From positions 62,001 through 126,000 of the forward strand of contig JALQPE010002395.1 in NCBI GenBank assembly GCA_030407315.1: a DNA stretch of 64,000 bases. Reading direction: 5' to 3'. How positions within the stretch are numbered: position 1 is the stretch's first letter; the number at the start of each line of letters is the position of its first letter. Below, one piece after another: positions 20,798-32,324 of this stretch. Source of the DNA: Asparagopsis taxiformis. Taxonomy: Eukaryota; Rhodophyta; Florideophyceae; Bonnemaisoniales; Bonnemaisoniaceae. The notes under the pieces were generated by a model. It did no database searches and was not told where the DNA came from. It worked only from the letters and a program-made list of their open reading frames with translations. The position numbers and the translations under genes are program-made.

Positions 20798-22561
20798 AAC
20801 CGACCCAATTGCCATCTCTGTGCTCAGAAATGACTTGCGCATAATACTCTTTGGGCGCCCATACGCAGCGTACAGAGAATTTGCTATTGCAGTCACGCGA
20901 CGGACGTATGTATAGAAGTCGTTCACGTCAAAGCGTCCATCCGGACGTCCACCATGAGCAGGGTTCAAGTACTCCGAAAGACCACGCAAGACGAAGACAA
21001 AGTTTTCTTCCAGCAACTCGCGCACTATCTTGTGGTCCAGGTGCGTTATCCCAATCTCGTTGCGGCGCTCAGAATTGTCCAGCTCACGCAACACTTCGTC
21101 GAGAACAGGATGCTTCAGCGTTGCTATAGCCAAACGCGTCCACCGCCGGGCCGTGTTCGTTGAATTCATCATCCCCATGAACTGCGCCTCGAACAATGTT
21201 CGGATGACATCAGACTCACGCAAGTCGCCAGCGTTTTCCACGTTATTTGCAACAGCAATCGTACGGATGAACTGCTGGATGGACGACAAGACTCGAACCA
21301 GGGAGCGCTCCGTCAGTTGCGTCCCAGTCGTATGGTTCGACTCTGCACTCTTGTGGATGATCTCATGAGGCTGAAGATCACTGTCGTCCTTGCGGCGAAG
21401 GTAGTACACCGTGTACTGGATGTGACATCCAGAGGCTGAGTAACCCAGCGCAAGCGGTTTGCGTCCTGTGGCAGCTTGGTTCTGTGCATACGGGTGAGGC
21501 GCGTGAAGTCATCCGCAATGCTATGCATAGCATTGAGACGATGCAGTCCGTCGATCACGGTCACGTTCGCATTGGCATGGAATTTGCCATTCTGGAACAG
21601 ACGCGTGTCGGCGGGCAGATGCGTGTTCTGCGACCTCAGCACCGTCACAGTGATACGCGAAGAGCTCACATACCCCACAGCCACATATTGTTGCGCAGGT
21701 CCTCCACGTGGTCTTCTTTCACATCCCGAAGGGTCACGGCCGGTTCCACTAGCTGCCTCACCAACACAGTCGCTCCTTCTCCGACGTAATCCGACGTCAC
21801 AAACTTGGGCACCGTAATTTGCGTCCCTGCTGCTCACGAATGCTTTCCGCCACCTCCGGTTCGTCGTCCACCTCGGTTACGTCCTGCGTAGTAGCTTCGG
21901 TGACGTTGGAGCGAGCAGGGTGCTTCGTGCCTCCACTGGAGGCTCTGGCAGAGCGGGCAGGGTGCTTCGTGCCTCCACTGGAGGGTCTTGCAGAGCGAGC
22001 AGGGCGCTTCGTGCCTCCCGAAACCGGGACGGAGCGTGCTGGATGCTTCGTACCCCCCGAACCAGTGATTTCGCCTGCTGGACCGGTACTGGGCATCCGT
22101 CCCGAGCTGGCCTGGTTCGTCGCTGCGTTGAAGTTTGACGCTGCAGCAGGGGTACGAATGTCGCCAGGGCCATCCTCCGCAGCGGGGCGCATCATCCGAG
22201 TATCCCAAGGGTAAAACGCCGCGGCGTATGCTCCACCCATCGTCTCCGGCGGTCCCTCGGCGCCATCAAACATGTACGGGAACGGGAGGTCCTTGAACTT
22301 GTCCTTAGTCGCAATGTTGCGCACGACGATATAGTCCGCCTCGTCGGTTTCCGGCAGCTTGTGGTTGTGCAGCGTGCGCGGAAGGCCAACATCGCCACCA
22401 GCAGTGCTCACCGAAGCCGTCCCAATATGCACAGCCGCACCGTCCACGTCCGCAAACAAATTGACATCGACGCCGCGCTTGAGTCCGCGCGACTCCGCTG
22501 ACGCGCTCACTTGATCGCCGCAAACCGTTAAAAACAAACTGCTGAAATGCGTATCCGCCAT
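20795..22561 (-). pseudogene. ParB-like domain protein (transposon cargo), frameshifted
   Basis: Starts at ATG 22561. The first 250 residues are unfamiliar and include four tandem copies of a 13-residue repeat like SGGTKHPARSARA (21917-22070). Frame changes near 21800, 21685 and 21420 separate pieces of one protein. A ParB/sulfiredoxin-type domain follows: LVRQLVEPAVTLRDVKEDH, then ITVTVLRSQNTHLP, then VIDGLHRLNAM (21530-21565), the G/D-x-HR box of ParB-type CTPase/nuclease domains. An all-helical region of about 200 residues follows, then the TAG at 20795. ParB proteins bind palindromic DNA in bacteria and phages; nuclease and CTPase members exist. Role here unknown. Confidence 0.5.
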
Positions 22562-23751
22562 GGTTGTTGAGTTGGAAAGGAAAAGAGATGGTTGACATTG
22601 ACGTATTGGAGTGATGTGGATGGTATAGTAGTTTCACGTTAAGTTGAAGAATGGTCGTGAACGCCAATCGCTGGAAATAATAACACAATACAACCGAAAT
22701 TTTGTTAGGTACACACCTATCGTGACCGCTGGAATGCAAGACAGGCAATCGAGATGTGAGTGTCCGTTCGGACAGGCAATCGAGATGTGAGTGTCCGTTC
22801 GGAACGGGCCGAGTCGGGCTCTCGAAACCTGACGAGGTGGCGTGAAGCAGGCAGTGTCCTTGATGTGTAATGTGTTAAAATTACAGCTGTCAAGCTAGGC
22901 GGCTTTTGGGGCGGCTGCGAGCACCCCTTTATCCGGGGAACACCCTGATTTGAGTTAAAATTTGGGCTATTCTCAAAAACATGCACATGTGAACATGTTT
23001 TTGAGATGGGGGTGTGCCGTACGGCACAACGGCACAATCGACCCGCCCAAATCGTTGATTTTTGCAAGGTTTTTTTGTGCCCGAAATTTTAGAATTTCTG
23101 GGCTGGCCAGCAGTGCATCTGAGCTGGACATCCACCGGACGTCCATTTCAGGTTGGTCGTGTGCTGCCTACATCCACGCATTGCAGCAACTAAGCAGGCG
23201 GGTTCACTACTAATACAAAGTGCACGGAATATGAGTAACGTGATGGGTGAGTAGTGTTTGTGTTGAGGGAGTAAGGCGGGACCATTATGAAACACGGAAG
23301 AAGATTTCTCCCTAGCATAACTTAGGCTTGAAGCCTGGAATCGACCCATCTTTCGGCGCCATTTAGCGTCACAGTTAGTGCTTACAGAAGCCAGTGATGA
23401 CCCCGCTCGGGGCGGCGGCTCCGGTTCCTGGGGCCGTTGTGGCCAAATTAGACACATTCATTTGAATTAAAATTTGGGCTATTCTCAAAAACATGCACAT
23501 GTGAACATGTTTTTGAGATGAGGGTGTGCCGTACGGCACTTTCAACCGCCCAAATCGATATAATTTTGCAATTTTTTGCTGCCCAAATTGTAGAATTTCT
23601 GGGCTGGCCAGTAATGCAATAGCTATCTGCTCTAAACCGATTCTAACAAGCAGAAAGAATCCTCTCCTTCATGACGATGCTCTGGAATTGAGTGCAATGC
23701 AACGGACTCCCTCCAAGAGAACGACAAGCATCGTCTTTTCCAAGGCATTTC
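22562..23751. other. Non-coding region with a 31-bp duplication and two copies of the internal repeat
   Basis: 22740-22801 holds two copies of a 31-bp unit (CAGGCAATCGAGATGTGAGT). From 22879 the ~230-bp repeat begins (TTACAGCTGTCAAGC), containing CTCAAAAACATG...CATGTTTTTGAG and the 14-bp palindrome GTGCCGTACGGCAC (23014-23027). A second, shorter copy starts near 23455, with its palindrome at 23526-23539. Between them is a block also found at 59880-60235. Confidence 0.65.
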
Positions 23752-24236
23752 TGTTGACTCACTGAGAATGGCCTGGTAGGTCTAATTCCGTGAGAAAACT
23801 TTGACCCTCGATTTCTCTATGAAGGAGTGGTCTGAGCGCTCTGAAACCTATCTCATCGTATTCAGCGTGCCCGAATTAGTCGGGTAGCAACTTCTCCGGG
23901 TCCTACGACACTCCATTACGGAGTAACTGGCCTCTGAAGTTTCAATTTGTTTGTCATAGTTTCAATTAGTAATTAGAAATGCCAGGATGGGTTGCCATCA
24001 TGGCAGAGGGAAAATGTTATGATAAGTGTACACGTGTGGATGATATGATAGAGAAGCCCACGTGTACCAGATTGGCAGCGGGTGCTTGCTAGGACAGACT
24101 GTCAGTGACAGTCTGTCTGGAGCAGCCATGAACAGGCTGTCCTTAGCACCGCCGGCGCACCTCGGCGAGAATACAAATAATGTAGTGAGCTCGCAGATTC
24201 AGTAAACTCTCGGTAAGCGACCAAACTTTATCAACA
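23752..24236 (+). repeat. Solo Copia LTR (family A)
   Basis: TGTTGACTCACTG...TTATCAACA, 485 bp, closely similar to the LTRs at 46438 and 31837. It is flanked by a perfect 5-bp TSD ATTTC (23747-23751 and 24237-24241). It is the product of recombination between the two LTRs of a full element. Confidence 0.95.
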
Positions 24237-24639
24237 ATTTCCGTACGAAAAATAATCGAAAAACATATTTGACTTTAACCTAACAGCTATCGCGAGCACC
24301 GTACTCAGCTATATTTCCTCTGTAATTTCCTTCCTCCAACCAATCAATAGCTGCTTGTTCACAGGCTTAAAAGCCTTCCACTATCTGTACTATCCATCGA
24401 AGACCCTCGGAGGGTTCGATCCAGGCCTTCATCACCCATGATGGGTGTGCAACCCGAGAAAATGAAAATGGAACATATTGCGACAGGGACGAGATATCAT
24501 TCAATGAAAGAGAAGTTCTCTTTCGTTTACTTTGTTCTAACAAGATTCTAAACGTCTACAAACCCTATGTCGTCCGTCCGTTTTCATCCCGGAGAGATGT
24601 GGATGTGAGGTAAGACGCAGTGGTGATGTTGTGTTGATT

Positions 24640-24960
24640 CCCACAGACGGAGGTGGAGGAGGTGGCTACGGAGGAAGCCTGGACAACTTCTCCGGTACTG
24701 ACATCTCACATGTTGAGAACATGTGAGATGTCAGTACCCATGGATGAGAAGAAACACATGTTCAGGTCCGGTTCGGATATTCTTTCCATTAACGGAGGTG
24801 GAGGAGGCTATGGTGGAAGCCTGGAGAACATGTGAGCTGTCAGTACCCATGGATCACAAGAAGAACATGTTGAGGTGCGGTTCGGATATTCTTTCCATTA
24901 ACGGAGGTGGAGGAGGCTATGGTGGAAGCCTGGAGAAGAATAGAATAGTCCTATACCCAT
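24640..24960 (+). repeat. ~120-bp tandem repeat, about three units
   Basis: Units share GGTTCGGATATTCTTTCC, then AACGGAGGTGGAGGAGG and AGCCTGGAG. The first unit contains a perfect 21-3-21 hairpin (24694-24738). The repeat can be read as a Gly-rich peptide (SINGGGGGYGGSLE), but no longer frame supports a gene. Confidence 0.65.
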
Positions 24961-25232
24961 GGATCACAAGAAAACGTTGTTGGGCTCCTTTTCGAAGCCC
25001 ATTCGTCTCTTGAATAAATTTAGCACCCGAATCATATACGATTGTCGAGTTGACACCCCGTATGTCTCGTTGGTAGAAATAGCAGGGGTTCCACCACTCA
25101 GCTGGCGGGAAGTAGTTACTGATTATATGAGATATGGCTTAGCTCCCGCCAAAACCGATAGCTCTGGGCTCAGGTTCTCCAAATGTGGTTATACGAATGT
25201 GTTCTGACAATGCTAGAAGACGAATATCTGCA

Positions 25233-25425
25233 TCCTGATTTGAATTAAAATTTGGGCTATTCTCAAAAACATGCACATGTGAACATGTTTTTGAGATGGG
25301 GATGTGCCGTACGGCACAATCGACCGCCGAAATCGATGTTTTTTGCAATATTTTTTCTGCCCGAAATTGTAGAATTTCTGGTCTGGCCAGCAATGCATCT
25401 GAGCTGGACATCCCCATGTCCAGTG
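25233..25425 (+). repeat. Left inverted repeat of the methyltransferase-SET module
   Basis: TCCTGATTTGAATTAAAATT and the following ~190 bases are the reverse complement of 29197-29390 with few differences. They include the palindrome GTGCCGTACGGCAC at 25304-25317. It lacks the outer ~55 bases present at 22879 and 29439. Confidence 0.75.
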
Positions 25426-25763
25426 GCCGTCCGGATGTCGCTCACCTGGTAAGCGTGATGCACCTGTGACAACCTATGTGACTGCAGTCACAGCCGCCAT
25501 GGCGGCCGTGCAGTACAACACTCAAAGACAGGGAATCACAATCTTTTTAAAATTTTTCTCTACCACGTATCCGTCACAACTTATTACCTACACCGGTTAC
25601 GGGTTTCAAGACCTTTCCAGTGCTGTGTACCCGTATACTCTGTTCCGTTCGATATCAACCAGTGTTCCTCACGAAAGAGTGCAAACGTCACGAGATACGT
25701 CGTCAAATTTGACTGTCTCGCCGAGCGGTCGCCATCCTGTACCGAATTTCCACTCATCCCATT

Positions 25764-28700
25764 ATGACGAATAAGCGCAGGCGCAACAGCAATCCGATCG
25801 TTGACGACGCAACCGTGCCAATTCTGCGCGAACCCGCTAGCCCTTGGGAGGATTCTAGTGACATGGGTACACGTCGAAACGTAGGTCGCGCCGCCCGCGA
25901 AACTACTCTCGCTGGCAAAGACTTCCTCCGCCTCTTGCTGGATTTGTTCGCCCACTCAAGTTTCGCAGACTTGACGGACAAGCCGGGAGGTTTCACATAC
26001 GCGGACCTTGGCGCTTGGGTTGCGCAGGGCACGGAAGAACAATTTGTGGCGCTGCAAGGTCGACTCAGCATGTCCTTCAGCGGTCGTTGGAAGAATGCTG
26101 GAGTCGAGGCGGATGTTGCCGAAATCGTCATGGCAGAGATGAACGTTGAGCGAGCCAAGCAGATTGTTCGTCTGGCATTACCGATTGCCGAGTTTTCAAG
26201 ACAGGATGAGCGTATCGGGCAATGGGTTGAGCACTGCATCCTTTCTGGGATCGTGCCGCAGACCTTCCTTATTGGATGTAACATGCTTCCTTCGCCACTA
26301 CAGGCGCCGCAGCGCGGGGAACCAAGCGCCTTCGTTCTTGCTCCACCGGAGACGTTCGAGGTATTGATGTATTTCCAAGCGTTGTCTATCATCCGAAATC
26401 ACAACAAGAACCTGCCGCGTCGCCGAATAGGCGACGCGGCCGAAGAGGGGAACGAAGCCGCACGCGTCCCAGCCCATCGGAAAAGCACTAATCGAGCTTG
26501 TTACGTGGTTCAAGTTTTATACCATGCTTGGACCGATGTGGCCTTCGCCGCAAAGTTTTCCAGCTTCGAAGAGTTGATGGCGCCGTACATCATTTTCGAC
26601 AGCAGTGAGCATGGTTTGACGTGCTCGATGAAGGTCTATTCGCACCGATGGAGCAGAAGCTAGATCTCTACCACGACAAAGCTCCCCTATCTCATCCTGA
26701 TGGATATGGTGGAAAAGTAGAGACAAGAACCAGTGCTCAGCACAGTGCATTTAGGGACCTTGTGAGGAAGTTCTTCGACCGGTTGCAGTTTCTTATCGTC
26801 AACCCGGACCTGTACACCTGGCCGGAGTCCGACCGCTGGGGGGCGCTGGAAATATACTTGTCAAGCGGAAATCCGGACAAGCTGCCAGCGTACTTTGACA
26901 CCCTCGACGAAGACGTTATGGCTGTCCTCCGCCCGGCACCACAAGTCGCGGACGCAGAAAAGGTCCCCAAGCCGGTTGATGACACTCCCACTCGTCGCAA
27001 CACAGGAGGGAGAGGTTTGGTTCCGTCGACAAGACACACAACCAAGCTTGAACTTGGGCCTGGGAGGACCAGTCTTACTGCCCAAGGGCCGTCTCCCCCG
27101 TCACCGTCACCCTATGCGACAGAAGAGCAGGAAAGTGAAGGGCAGGCTCTCGCAAAGGACTTTCTTTCGAAAATGAGTCAGTATTGCCGGTACGACGTCC
27201 CTTTCGAAGATTTGGTCAGTGCCGACGAGAGCCGAGAACACGTGCCCATCACGGGCAATGTTCAGCTCATTCTGACTGATCCGCCCTACAATGTTCGTCG
27301 TAAGAGGAACGATTCCAACTCTTCGTACGACAGGCTAACTGCAGAAGATATGCAGGCTAGCATCGAAGTGTTTGACGAGCTGTTGCGCCCCGGTGGCCAC
27401 GGCATCGTGTTCTGCTCCGTTTTGCAGTTCTACGAATGGTTCCATTACTTGGAAACGTACAAAGGACCGCAGTCAGAAGGCCCAACCGATGCTGCTGCCA
27501 GTGATGACGGGTCGGATGAAGAAGAGGTTACGTCCATGAATTCGGACTCCGAAGCATCGCAGCACAGTGGCGAAGAAAGTGCGGATGAGGAGGACGAGGA
27601 GGACGAGGAGGAGGAGGACGTCGTTCGAAATTCAGTTTTCTTCGTTGACGAGGTACCTCTGTTGTTTGTCCGATTACCTGGGCACCTCTATCAAATGCCG
27701 GGGCGGAAGAGGTACCAACGCATGAACATGGCAGAGGTCGCTATCCACTTCTGGAAGCGAGGTGTTCCGTTCAAGACCGGAAGCGAGATGGTGGCCTATA
27801 GGAACCACGGATACATGGACGGCACGTACCCGGCGTGGTGCAACGTCACCATCAATATGCCCGCCATCGATTCGAATGAGATGGTGTGGCGAACAAGGAG
27901 CACAACCGGTGCTACGGTCAGAGTTCGTGCAGAGCAGAAGAGCGTCGCTCTCATGATGGAGTTGATCAGCCAGCATTCACAGCCTGGTGATATTGTTGTC
28001 GATCCATTCTCTGGCACTTTCGCAACGGGAAAAGCAGCTATGAGCTTGCCTGAGCACCGTGTTTTCGTCGGCAGTGACATGGGCAAATTGTGTGTGGCAC
28101 GATCGCTTCCAAAGCTGTGTGCAGTCATGTCACGTGTAATTCTTTCAAACAACACTGACATGAGGGTCACGACAGAAGCGAAACAGAGTGCTGCGAAGTT
28201 CTTGGCGTCCCCCTCTGTCACGATGCGTACGCAGAGGGAACGCAGGATCATCGAACCCCCACCTGGCCTTCCCCTGTACCAGAGGTTCCCGAAATATATT
28301 CGGCAGTACCTCTGGCAGCTGTGCCCAGAGTCGACTGCGTCGCACGAGCACATGGGAAAACCGGTACATTATTGGCCACCTTCCCTGCGCCGCTGGTTGC
28401 AAACTGAAAACCCTCGCGTGATGCGGGCACACGATTGTGTTGCGAAAAAATTGAGCGTTCGACCATCGCTGATTAAGCATCCAAATGCAGGAAGAGGGCT
28501 CTTCGCTGAACAGACCTTTAATGTTGGCGACGAAGTATGTGCATACTACGGAACTGTTGTGTACTCTGATATGAGCAAGGAGTCGATGCGGTTCGCGTAC
28601 GGAGAGGGTCACATGGCGATAACGAAGGAAACATTCTTGATGTATGCCATCAAGCTGTATGCAACAGCGGAGGACGACGAAAACATCGAGCATCCAATTT

Positions 28701-28963
28701 GGATTGTTCCGGCTCCGTTCTGTTCGGCGCAGTTCATCAACGACCCGCGGTATTTGCGAGGTGAGGATACTCCGGCGGAAGACACCAGGCGGATGGCCAA
28801 CGTCGAGTTTGTCGAGAACTACAGCAGCGGTTCGACGGGGAAGAAGCTCAAGGCGAAGGACCTAGAAAATCCAAAGATCATTGTAGTACGTGCAATCCGC
28901 GATATCCGTCCAGGGCAGGAGGTCTACGTTCATTATGGGACAGCGTTTAGAGCATGGAATTAG
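25764..28963 (+). CDS. DNA amino-methyltransferase-SET domain fusion protein (transposon cargo)
   Basis: ATG 25764 opens a 280-codon frame. A one-base slip near 26610 (CATGGTTTGACG) moves it to a second frame that runs to 28963, about 1066 residues in all. Numbering from 26621, the methyltransferase has motif IV DPPYN at 220-224, LLRPGGHGIVFCS near 254 and an Asp/Glu-rich insert at 294-334. After RAEQKSVALM comes motif I DPFSGTFATGKA at 461-472. Motif IV before motif I is the beta-class order of bacterial N6-adenine/N4-cytosine enzymes. A SET domain fills 610-775: GRGLFAEQTF, CAYYG, AQFINDPRY and GQEVYVHYG, i.e. a lysine methyltransferase fold. One protein would thus combine DNA and histone/protein methylation domains. 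The N-terminal 460 residues are unknown. The slip may be a sequencing error. Confidence 0.75.
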
Positions 28964-29194
28964 GGTCACGAAAGATGTTTTCATTTCGACTACAAATAAA
29001 GCTACGTTCCAGAGTTGAAGTATATCATATAATGCAGCATGTCCAGCCACCAATAGTCCAGGGTGAAACCTATTCGGCAGTACTCACCTGTCAAAAACCA
29101 ATCGTTCACACTCCAGGTGCACTTCGTCCGAGCAGTGAACCTGACTGCTTGGATGCTGTTATGCGTGCAGATGCAAAATACACGACCAAGTTTA

Positions 29195-29439
29195 AATGGA
29201 CGCCCGGTGGATGTCCAGCTCAGTTGCATTGCTGTCCAGCCCAGAAATTCTACAATTCAGGGCAGAAAAAATATTGCAAAAAACATCGATTTCAGCGGGT
29301 CGATTGTGCCGTACGGCACACCCCCATCTCAAAAACATGTTCACATGTGCATGTTTTTGAGAATAGCCCAAATTTTAATTCAAATCAGGACGTCTTCCGG
29401 ACATAGGGGTGCTCGCGGCCTAGCTCGACAGCTGTAATT
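29195..29439 (-). repeat. Right inverted repeat of the methyltransferase-SET module
   Basis: Inverted copy of both 25233-25425 and the longer 22879-23110 repeat, including the outer GACAGCTGTAATT end. The palindrome GTGCCGTACGGCAC lies at 29306-29319. Together with 22879 it bounds a 6.5-kb module. Confidence 0.75.
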
Positions 29440-29622
29440 GTACCTCATTAAATACTGTTGATGACTGCCTACCGTATACAATCTGGGCTGTTGGCGTATT
29501 CTCCGGTACTTGACCTGACCTGAACGTCCATCGCAGACCGTTGTGGTTACCGACACTATACAGCAATCTTTTTTGTATCTCGTGCAACTCAATCGTTCCA
29601 TCGCTTCCGGGAAAGCTTCATT

Positions 29623-31836
29623 ATGCGGCCGCGTATTGCGAAGAAAGCTCCAGAGCCTCCGGGCCTCCAGAAAACCCGGTCAGCGGCTGCTGTATCGAGT
29701 GCCCGACAATCCCGTGCGAAGAAGCGGTCTGGGCCTACCGGCAGCATTGAATCGCGGTCCGGTAGTCGCAAGACGGACCGGCGCAGAACTGGGGATCCGC
29801 AGCGAGAAAGTGAGGAAGGAGGAACGGCGCGGAGAGAGATGGGGCTTGACAGAGGCAAGCGTGCTCGCAGGGACAGTGAACATCATGATGATGACATGAT
29901 AGTGGCTCAAAACATGTTGGAATTGCGGCAGAGTGCTATGGCAAAGGTAGTTCCTCCCGGGTTGGCAGATGCGGAGGTGCTGCAGACGGAGTCCCAGCCG
30001 GGGTTCGCGAGACACTGGAGGCTGTGACCCCCACTGCGCCAACTATGCCGAGTACATCAGCCCCAGCAGGTAATGCAGTCAGGGACCCGAGGATAGCGGC
30101 AAGGGATGTTGTTTCTGAGCAACGTTCACAGGATGCCAACTATCATCGGCGGTCAGGTGGTACTGAGGGGAGAGAGCAGCCCGAGTGCGGGCCTCGTCAC
30201 AACAGACTGTCATTGGTGCCAAATATGCGCGTAACGCCCCCGCGACGTCAGGCTATTGCCGATGGAGGACATCATAATCCCGATAGCGTGCGAGATGGGG
30301 GGACGGTGAGGGCAGAGAGGTTGCATCCGCCGGAATCCATCGATTTAATGGCGAGTCGCATCAATGCGCAGAAGAAGAAGATCGCGGAGCTGGAAAAAAG
30401 TGTTTAGCCAGGACATAGCAAACAAGGCGCTCACCACGGAGATAGTTGCGTTGGAGGCTAAGGTGAAGACTCTGCAGGCGGAAAATGCCAGCCTTACTGC
30501 AATTGCGAGAACAGGTAGAATCAGTGATCACAGTGGCGGTAAGTCGAAAATACAGAAAGCCATTCCTGTGAAATACCTTGGAGTTCTTAGGGCGGTTGAG
30601 GAAAACCTGACAAAGTGGTGCAAGAACGAGACTATGGAGCTGGACCCTATAGCGGAACAAACGCAGAGACGTTGGACTGGACGTACCATCGAGGTAGAGC
30701 CGGTAGAAGGTACACTTTGGAGCGAAAACGGTGTAGGATATATTGCTACCCCTCCGGGCTATATCATCAAGAATCTGCAGTGGTATACACCTTCGTACAG
30801 AGACGAGAGTGATCTGCTGAATGACTTGGTGCGACACGTACTGCGTCAAAGTCCGTGGTGTGATGTGTTTTCCGATGAGGAGCAGCGTGTGTGCTGTCAA
30901 GAGGCTGTGGCGGGGAGCAAGGAATTGAAAGTGAAGGTGACGCAGAAACTGTCCGACGTGATGAGTGCACGGAAGCGTAATGCGAGGGACAGATTGTTCG
31001 GTTCGCTGGGGTACACGAAATTAATGTCTAGATGCACGATGCTGACGACGCGAGCTGAGATGGACGAGCGAGAGGATCAAAAGCGCGAAGCGTCTGAGAA
31101 GCTTTTGAAACGGGAAAGCAACGGTGATTTGGATATGGGGAGGTGGCGAACGGCACCGTTCTCAGAGCTGCGATACAGCAAAGGCATGGTTCCTGACAGC
31201 TTCGAAATGGAAGTGAATGGTGATGCATGGTTTAACAACCGAGTAGCTGTGAATGTGCTGGACATCTTCAGGGGGTATTCGATACGACCAGAACAAGTAA
31301 TGGACATAGAGACGAGCATACTAACGCTGGCGCGCCTGGATGCTTGGCTAGTGACTACTGTGGAGTGTTTGGATGAACCGAAGGGGAAAGGAGGTGCACG
31401 GCAGAAGGAGTTTACAAGGCGGTACAGTCAATATGTGGGGGTAGCTTTTCAGCAATTAGTTGTTATGGTGGTGTACTGCATGTCTTGTCTCCAAGGCTCG
31501 CAAGCAAGGGAAGAAACGGACGTTGTCGAGAGCGAACAGCGGACTAGTGCACACTCACGGCATGTGTTCGCAAGCCGTACTGTGACGAGAGAGGCTGTTG
31601 AAGTGTGGCAAAGCGGAGAGGGGTCTGGAATTGTTCATGTCGTTGATGATGTAAACCGTTGCTCATCACTTGTTCTAGTGTCCGAGGATTGGATTCAATC
31701 GCATATTACGTCAAACCTCGGTGCTGTAATGGATTGTGTGATTGCGCAAGGACTAATTGGCGCAGAACTTTTCGTCGTTGACCCATATGCTGGACACCTG
31801 AGTGCAAACCTGAATGTCGAAATCAATGCCCCACAG
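29623..31836 (+). CDS. Unidentified coiled-coil protein (transposon cargo)
   Basis: Three overlapping frames make one protein of about 730 residues: 29623 to ~30000, then ~30000-30400, then on to 31836. Slips fall in a G4 run (~30000) and an A6 run (~30396). The last 22 codons and stop lie beyond the Copia insertion (38269-38337). An Arg/Ser-rich N-terminus is followed by a coiled coil (KKKIAELEKSVQ, then IVALEAKVKTLQAENASL). A long region without known motifs follows (YIIKNLQWYTPSYRDE, DIFRGYSIRPEQVMDIETSI). It converges with the transposase, and their 3' ends overlap. Function unknown; a transposition accessory protein is possible. Confidence 0.5.
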
Positions 31837-32324
31837 TGTTGATAAAGTTTGGTCGCTTACCGAGCGTTTACTGAATCTGCGAGCTCACTACATAATTTGT
31901 ATTCTCGCCGAGGTGCGCCGGCGGTGCTAAGGACAGCCTGTTCAAGGCTGCTCCAGACAGACTGTCACTGACAGTCTGTCCTAGCAAGCACCCGCTGCCA
32001 ATCTGGTACACGTGGGCTTCTCTATCATATCATCCACACGTGTACACTTATCATAACATTTTCCCTGTGCCATGATGGCAACCCATCTTGGCATTTCTAA
32101 TTACTAATTGAAACTATGACAAACAAATTGAAACTTCAGAGGCCAGTTACTCCGTAATGGAGTGTCGTAGGAGCCCCGGAGAAGTTGCTACCCGACTAAT
32201 TCGGGCACGCTGAATACGATGAGATAGGTTTCAGAGCGCTCAGACCACTCCTTCATAGAGAAATCGAGGGTCAAAGTTTTCTCACGGAATTAGGCCTACC
32301 AGGCCCATTCGCAGTGAGTCAACA
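31837..32324 (-). repeat. 3' LTR of Copia A1
   Basis: In minus reading it starts TGTTGACTCACTG at 32324 and ends TTATCAACA at 31837. The polypurine tract AAAGAGGGGGAG (complement at 32325-32336) directly precedes it. Confidence 0.95.

Noticed and set aside
24640..24960. CRISPR-like or Gly-rich protein repeat
   Set aside because: Units are adjacent, ~120 bp long, without unique spacers, and the frame is not maintained outside the array.
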